A stretch of DNA of 64,000 nt from Branchiostoma belcheri. Taxonomy: Eukaryota > Chordata > Leptocardii > Amphioxiformes > Branchiostomatidae. Both the position numbers and the translations under genes were made by a program. Of this stretch, positions 26,101 to 35,100 are shown in pieces. The first letter of the stretch is position 1. Each line of letters begins with the position of its first letter. The notes below the pieces were generated by a model. The model saw nothing but the letters and a program-made list of their open reading frames with translations, did not search any database and was not told the DNA's origin. Where the stretch lies: the NCBI RefSeq assembly GCF_001625305.1, contig NW_017802747.1:455002-519001 (forward strand). Direction: 5' to 3'.

Positions 26101-29100
26101 TATAACAAAGACGTTTTGCCGTATACAATTCTGGAATTTGGGACTGAATGGACAAATTTGAGGTCGGATTTCTCTTTCGTTACGTGTTTTATGGTATTAA
26201 ACTCATAGGCATTTTGTCGGTCTTGCAAGACTTAAAGCACTTCTTCTACACCATGTACCGTAAGTCTTCTCTGTAAAATTATATCATTCCATCATTATAG
26301 TAAATTTTCACAGCTTGTTTCTTAAACCGTTTTTATCCTTCATTATTAAACCTACAGACTAAAATGGATTTAATTTGAGCCTATGAATTGCACCCTTGTA
26401 TGTGTAGCCTGTACTATTATTTTCCATTTTTCCTATCTTTGACTTCATAAGATACAACTTCCAATATCTAAGTGCCAAGTGCATAAAGGTCAGGTACCGT
26501 ATTATGTTCAGTTATTACGAAAAAAAAATCAAAATTTGTTGTTGCGTTTATAAGGCCACTGAAGACCACTAACGTTCTTAAAAATCCCAGGACAAAGCCG
26601 AGGTCACAATGACTTAACCATTTCTACTAACTCTGCCTGTCAGGTCCCTGCCGTGTTGACCCTGGCGTACATTGTGGAAGACAGAAACAGCAGTCTGATC
26701 GAGGTTGACGACAGCGTGGCGGATTACATCATCAGGACCATGAATAAGGCGCTTAGTTCCTCTGACATGAGGTACATAACTACTAATTATGATGATCACC
26801 GGTTTTACATTCCCGTGTAGTTGACAATAAACCACAAACATACAAATTGTAATACAACGAGAATGCACTGTATTTAGAGGAATAGATATTGTTTTGAAAT
26901 GGCAAACAAGATCATGTTAATTCCACTCAGAGTCCTACGTTATGCTCTGTCGCCCCCTTTTTAGGGCCGACGGTTACTCCGTGATGGAACTGGCCATGGC
27001 CCTGGGTGCGCTGGCTCGGAATGACGCTGACAAAGAACTGCTCACTAAGAAAGGAGCACTGAAACTCCTCATCGCATTGACACAAGATGGCGACAATTCA
27101 GATAAAGAACAAGCCCTGATGGTGTGACATATCTACTAGTTACTTAATAGATAGAGTTTTTTAAGAACCAGGTTTAACCGTATCTAGATTTGGCTTTTCC
27201 CCCTCAGAACTCAAGAACGGTATATCCTATGACCGCCAAATTTTAAGAGTATGATGTACTAGTAATAATCAATTATATAAAAAATTTTGATATCATTATG
27301 ACGTAATATGTCGTCATTCATGTGATTTATTGCCCAAATCCGTTTTTCTTCTTAATGGTCTACAGCACAAGTTTCCCAAAAAATTTATTATAGAATATTA
27401 AGATCTTCTGAATCGTATGTTGCCCATAGCAATACCAGTGACGTCATGAAAGGACGTAATGAATAATAAAACTGTCCGCACTCTTGGATCGTCAATATGG
27501 AATTTTCGAAAATCCTTTTTTTTTTGATAAAGCGTAAAACTACACTGGAAATAGATTAAAAAGGTTCAAATTAATATTTTCTGTAAACAAAATTGAAGTT
27601 GGGATGAAATTTTAAGGAAAATGTCCAGAATGTTCCTGATCTAATGACATGGTCCGCCATCTGGTATTTTGGCCATTGGCGACTTCAAATTAGCATAAAT
27701 CATGCATAGTTATTGATGAAAGTTACATGAAATTATAAAAGATATTATTAACATTAGAAAGCATGTGTAAATTAACATAAAAGCCTTAAATTTCATTAAC
27801 ATGCCTGTTAGAAACCCCTTACCGTGGCAACACGAAAAATTGTCAATTGATCTCACTGCTTCGAAATTGTTGGCAACAATATCTTAGAAAAAGTCATCAA
27901 GTTTGGTAGCCCTATTACAAGCCGTCGGACGTTATCCGACATCAAAGTTGGCACTGGCATTTTAGCCCAGTCTAGATATGGTTAATGCATTCAATCTTAA
28001 GTCATCGAGAGAAAATTAAGTAGTCATGGGTTCACGGATACATTTATCGCAAATGAAATGTGTGCATTTTCTGTCAGATATGGAATAGGAAATGGTAGAA
28101 TAGAACTTGCTCGGTTGGGTTAAGGCAGCCTATGGCATACTATGAGTAGTATTTCATACATATGCCTGTAACTTTTGATAGCTTGGTCGCACCACAACTA
28201 AACTTCACACAGTTCTAGTAGTATTTGAAACACATTGAATTTTGGGTTAAAAATCAACATTTTGGTTTAAAAAAAGCTGTTTACTTCATGGCTTTACGCG
28301 CAAGCGGTAACAACACCTTTCATCATGATATTTTACAAGTAGAAAGCCAGCCCCCTATTTATTATTTTTGTCCGAGGCTATTTTGTGTTAAATGACAGTT
28401 ACATTGTTTTTTTGGGCCAAAAACGACGGAAACAGCTATGTTTCTGTCATTTTTCGTTAAAATGTCGCCACAGTTAAAAAATATCGACTTATATGCAAAA
28501 TAGCCTCGGAAAATTTTGATAAAAAAGTGATAATACGTAAACATAGATTACTCTAAAGATCAATTATGCTGTTTTCAGCTGCGCGTAAAGCCTTTTATGT
28601 CATAGTCCGTAAATAAAAAGCGTAACAACGCGGGTTTACAGGGGAAACATACAAATGACCGCGAGTGACCCCGAATTCGAACACGCGTTCTATTCGAATG
28701 ACGTCATATCGAACATGGTGGAACATGATTCGGGTTCGAAACATGTTTGTGGCAATTGTGCAGACACACGTCCGAACTCGAACATGAATATCAGCCTAGG
28801 CCGCCTTCACCCAACCGAGTTGAAGTGTAAGAATAGATACATCAAAATCTGTTCTTCAATTAATAACTTAACGCATTAGTAAGACCACAGGCATCCGTGT
28901 GTGTGTAGCAATGCCATGGCGTCGAATGACTGAGCAGATAGGCTAATGGGCGAAGGATCGGGAGTTTGAGAATTTTATCCCTAACATTCATAGCTCAAGA
29001 AAGAATTAAGAAAGTCACTTTACCCGATCTTTACACACCACCCAAAAGAAAAAAAAATGGGGACCTGAATTAATTTTTTGGATGGTAAAAACTTTTACCA

Positions 29101-32100
29101 TACAAAAAAATGATTCCCTCCTTCCAATATCCGTGCCCTATAGACATTAAAGACAAAAATCCTACTAAAAAAAGCCGAGGTGGATACATTTAAATACTTT
29201 TAACTTTGATATGCCGATGGTTAATAGGCGCTGCAGATCTTTTGTCGCGACCCTGAAATCAAAGCCGAGGTAAAGAAGGACCCAGCCGCCGTGACGCTTC
29301 TGAACCAGCTGAAGGAACATGACGATGAAGCTGTCAACAAAGCGGCTACAGATGTCATGCAGACACTGCAGAAAAGCACTGCAGGTGTGTGTAAACCGTG
29401 CACGTAAAAAGAAGCATAATATACACCGATGCTACGTTGTGCATTTGGATTGACGACAATACATTTTGTTAGCACTTGGACACATGTCCAAAATATAGCC
29501 TACTTTAAGGAACAAGTACACAGCAAATAATGACACAAGATTCCAACTTCTACATGTAAAAGCATACATTTGATGGAAAATATACATATGTACTACTATA
29601 CAAAGATTTAATTTAAAAAATCCTACTTTGTAAGTAATAGAACTACAAACATGGCTAAAAATTTTAATTTTATAACATGTTTGAATATGGCCTGATTCTG
29701 GGGACAAGTACACAGCAACGACACAAGACTCGAACCTCCAAAGGCATCCATTTGATAGGCAATTAAAATTATCATTTATGACTTAAAGTTATATTAGATT
29801 TTTGGTTTTAAGATTTCAAATAGTGTAATTCAGGTATGACATAAAATTATGTCTTTCTTGAGATGTAAAATTTAAGCTACTTCTGAGGACAACCACGTGA
29901 CAACCCAAGAAATGGCCAGACTTTACAAACATAAATTTCATAGCACTTATGATTATTATATCTCTGATTCAAATTTGAAGCAAAAAGAAAGATTTACAGC
30001 TCTTCAAAGATGGGCAGAAATAGCGATATTTAACTAGCCAAAAGTATTGTCTTAGAGTTGCCCAGGCCCTTTAAACAGATTTGTTGAAAACTTCAAACCT
30101 CTTCTAGATAACCAGATGAATTGGTATCTTTAGCCCAGTTTTTGTTTTTCTGTAATATTCAAGCATTTGTTCGTAATTGTGTCCTAAACTTTGGAAATTT
30201 TTATGTTTTTGACATGCCCAAGTCAGGGAAAAGTCCACAAAATATGCTTTGGCCGTTACCATGGCAACGGTCGGTGTGGAGCAGAAAGAAAGCTATTTTA
30301 AGGGGTTGTGGGTCAAGTACTATCACTGTGCAAAATTTCCGCCAAATCGATTTTTTACCCCTGCCACCATTGTTTGATATTACAGACACTTCTTTTAAGT
30401 TTTTTTACTTAAAAAATCAGGGATAGATAATACCTTTAAAATCAATTTAGATACAGTCACTTTCTACAGAAGGCTCGGATGGTAGAACTCAGTCGCATAT
30501 ATTTGAGATATAATGTTCAGACACCTCAAAGAAAGTCAAGTGGTCACTATTAACGTTTTTACCTGCATGAAAAAAGGAGGTATTGTTTTTGGCGTGTGTG
30601 TGTGTGTGTGTGTCTGCCTGTGTGTCTGTGTGTGTGTGTGTGTGTTTCCACACATTTGTAGTCAGCATTACTTCATAACGCCTTTGTGGATTGTGACGGT
30701 ATTTGAATTTAGAAAACCATAATTCAAACTAGATTATGCTAATTACGACATTATTGCCATAGTTAATGAGACCCATCAAAACATTTACAGAAACTCATAT
30801 ATTTCATGGAGGTATGAGATCTCCGAATTCTTGTTATTGATGCAAATGTTTTGATTCTTATCATTTAGGTTTAAAGTCATATCCTTTATTCCAGGCAAAG
30901 TTTAATATGAATCACAACTAAACAATGTTTTTTATTAATTTTAGGTGATTGTCCGTATATGCAGAAGTGCATAACGTTCAAGACTTCTTTAAAGTTAAAA
31001 GGTAAGACGTATAAGTCTTTGTCCACATTACGTTAAGTGCTATGAAATAACAATATTCCTGTTAACACAATGGCGTCGTTAATATTTACAAATTGTTTAG
31101 GTACTTTGGTTATATCAAATATACATTCGCATTTGACAGGGGCATAATATTGATACTTTTTTGTATATTAGTAATATGATCATTTAGAATCATTATCACA
31201 CGCTATCAAAAATTGACATAGGAAAAATTTAAGCCTAATAAGACGTTGAAAGTGCATTTCCAACGCGATACATTATTAGGTTTTTTATTTTTGCAACGAA
31301 GAAAGATCTCTCAATATCATATCTATTTGCTGTAACTTTTTGTGCGATGTAAATGAGATTGAAACATATTGTTATACTTTCGTGAATGCAGACGAATTTT
31401 TCGAAAATCGGTTCAACATGTGTTACTGCCGTAACTGTCACATGTCCCGCGGGGACCAGGACTACTACAAACGCGGTGTTCCACAAAAGGACTACGGACT
31501 GCCGGTGGGGTGGTGCCGCTTCTCACTCAAGTAAGTGGCCTGCGCGGTTTGTTACATGTTACATGTATATACAACCAGTCTTGATAAATCATAAGTCTCT
31601 ATTTCTGTAATTCATTGAGTGAGCTTTGGATTCGTTAATCGGCAAAAAAAAGTTGCTGGCATTTGAGTTATTTGTCGCGCAGAGAGGTCGCAGTAGAGAT
31701 TCCACTTGAGCACTTTTTCGTGGAGTTCGGCGCTCTCTCCGCGCTCTGGACAATTTTAGGTCGCAGCGAGAGCGCAGTGAGAGCCCCACTAAGTGGAATG
31801 GAGACTTACTATCGCCAAGGTGACGGTGCCCATGGCGCTCATTGTACACTGATCGCGCACTAATGGCGCTCTCATCGCGCTCTCATCGCGCTCTCACGGC
31901 GCTCTCACGGCGCTGTCACGTCGCTCTCATCGCGCTCTCATGGCGCTCTCACGGCGCTCTCATCGTGCTCTCATGGCGCTCTCATGGCAACCTTGGCGCT
32001 TTCCTGGCGCTCTGGCCAATTTGAGGTCGCGGAGAGAGCACCATGAGAGCGCCGCCTAAGTGGAATGCGGGTATAAAGGATACGTAAAGACAGGACGTAT

Positions 32101-35100
32101 TTATAAACTAACAAAACAAACAATTTACGCATAATTTAAGCACTGAAATATGGGATATCCTGCAGTATTGTGTAATACAGGCATAGTCATTTTTACACTG
32201 ACATTTTTTTGCGAGATTAAGGAAATAATCAGGTAAAAATGCACCTATAATGCTCATGAAATCAGAATTGTATTACAAATTACAATCACCATTCGTCGAT
32301 ATTAGGGTCCCTCCTAGAGCCACAGCACTTGATGTGTTTAATAAATGGCATGTGGCGTTCCATGGAACAACTGTTGGCGCTCTGGAGAGTATTCTTAACA
32401 CCGGGGATCTTATCAAACCGGGTAAGGCTGGATAGTCATAAATCATAGACCACACCCACACAATTGATAACTGCCAACGCTTTCTTCATCTAGTTATTTC
32501 CGTTGTAATGCCCCTGTCAGTGACCTCTTTGTTGTAAGTCCCCAAGTACTATTGCATGGTATTACCACCAGTTTTTTTTAGCCTCATTGTTTGAGCGTAG
32601 TAATGAACCATGAAAACGAAACTTTGGCTAACATATTGGCTACATCGTGCTTTTAGGTAGTACGATTCTTCAAGTGATATGGTTCACTACCTTTATTTAA
32701 GATAGGATTCAAAGCCGAAGTGTATTTCAAGCGTTTGTTCACTTACTCTGTTCTTACTCCCCTCGTAGGTGACAAGACCATGGAAGGTCGCACGCTGTCC
32801 GAGGGGGAGGGGCACTTCAAGGACACCTGTAAGCCAGATGGCTTTAACACAAAACAGGTCTTTGTCTCTCCCAGCATTAACTACGCAGGTCTACCTGTCT
32901 ATGCAAAAGCTAGCAGGTAAGTAAGCACAACCATACTTTGAACGTGGGGTCGTGTGGCGTAGCGGCAGAGTGCGCGACTCGGAACTTAGAGTCCCGGGTT
33001 CGAGTCCTGACATGCCACCGATCTTGTGCCATTGGGAAAGGCACTTTACACGGCTTTCCCCACTTCGCTCAGGTGTAAATGAGTATTGTCCTGTCATGTA
33101 TTTGTCCCCTGTGTTGGTGGCGGCATAATATAAGTTGACAAAACTTGAGTGTGTCGTCACCACGTCTGGTGATTACATGTTGGAATAGAAAAAAAAAAAA
33201 CATACTTTGAGTATGGGAATTACTCCAACTCATTGACTAATCAAAATTTTCGACAGACATCACTCGGTCTTCTTAAGCTTTCCAACCCGAGCGGGTCAAA
33301 GTTCTTCGGAATCCGCTGCCGCCCCCGTATGCCCTGATGTACATGGCTCCCTTCACTTCTCTTCCAAAATAATCACGTCCCGTGTCCAAGATCTTAACCT
33401 TTCAGTGAGTCCGTGTGGACCGGTGTCTTGGAGCATAAGTTGCAATTGAATACTTAACCTAACCTTAATTGTAGAATGTCCTATGTAAGCTCATTCAAAN
33501 NNNNNNNNNNNNNNNNNNNTTCGCGGCCGTCACCAAATATCATCTCGAATAGCGCCTAAACGGCTTACGCTAAAATAATGAAATTTGATAATTTTTCCTT
33601 AACCCTATCTAGACCGGGCTTGTTTAGTCATGAGGGGGCTCAGAACTCGCGAACGGTATGTCGTATGACCGCCAAATTTTTAGAGGATGGTGTACTAGTA
33701 AAAATTTATCATATGTACAATTTCTATGTCGTTATGACGTAATATGACGTAAAATGACGTCATGCATATTTAAGATATCCGCCATCTTGGATCATCAATC
33801 TTGAATTTTCAAAAATTGTTTTTTTCATGATAAAGCCTAAAATGCATTGTAAACATACTAAAGACCTTCATTTAAACCTTTTTTTGGAAACAGAAATGGA
33901 AGTATTGATGAAATTTTAATGAAAATAACCTGTATATACCTGTTCTAATGATATGGTCCGCCATGTTGGATTTTGGCCAATGGCGTCATCAAATTAGCAT
34001 AAATTATGCATATTTAATAATAAAATTTACATCAAATTATATGGGATGTTATTAATATTAGAAACCATGAGTAACTTGACATAAAACCCATAAAATTCTA
34101 TTGTTGAAACAAAAAGTACTAAATTTAGGAAAAATGCCTGTCAGAAACCCATTGCCATGGCAACACAAAAAATTATTATCTTATTTCAATGATACAGTAT
34201 TGTTGCCAACAATATTGTAGGAAAAGTCACTAAGTTTGGCCATTCTAGCTCTAGCTGTTCAGACGCTACGTGACATCAAAGTTGGCGCGGGCACTTTTAG
34301 CCCCCCCCCCCCCGTCTAGGTACCTAGATAGGGTTAAATGTATCACCAATATCATAATAATGAGATAAGTTTATAACAATTACCACAACGCAGGATGGTT
34401 AAGTCAGGGCTGCAAAGTTCCCACATTTCATAGAACCCGAACTGTGTTCAATCGTGTTCGATCTGGGCAATTCGAATCGAACCCGCGTTCCATTTCGGGG
34501 TCACCTGCGGTCATTTACAATAAAGCGGCAAAACAACCTTTTTTGCCTCCGTGCCTTGCAGCAGATAAAAAACAACCCTTTTCTACTTTTCTATAGATAC
34601 AAACAGTTTCCTGGACAGTACTATGTCCACTATCATATTTTGTGGACATGTAACATGTAGCGAACCTACTGTCGTGTCCTTGAATATTGTAATGATTCTT
34701 TACACCAGTATGATTAACACAATACAAACCTTTGGTCGACATGACATGTCTGCAAAACTCGTTCAAACCTGGAAGCATAGAGAGTGAAACATACCCCATT
34801 CACGGCTCAAAATTACCGTAATGGTTGTCCCGAAAGTAGTATACCATCCTCTGAAAATTTGGTGGTATTTTGACATACCGTTCTAAGGCCGGTCCCACTA
34901 AGCCCAAAAAAGCCCGGTCTAGATAGGGTTAAAGCACGAGTCTTTACCGCCGAAACTTTACACGCGCACTGTTGCTTGCGTTTCCGCAGTTTCATTCATC
35001 GTGACAAGACCTATGAAGCTAAGGTGGCCCTGCAACTCTACATCAAGCCGGACAGCTACAAAGTCGGCGTCTCAACGGTCGCGCGGAGGAACATAGACAA

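Larger units (their letters stand above)
22547..29572. repeat. Copy 2 of the intragenic tandem duplication
   Basis: Begins CTAGGACGCGCTCGGATAG and ends after AAAGCATACATTTG. It contains the seven exons A2-G2 in the same order, phase and intron positions as copy 1. It lacks the LINE and the transposon nest of copy 1 and has its own insertion at about 28110-28827. Confidence 0.9.
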
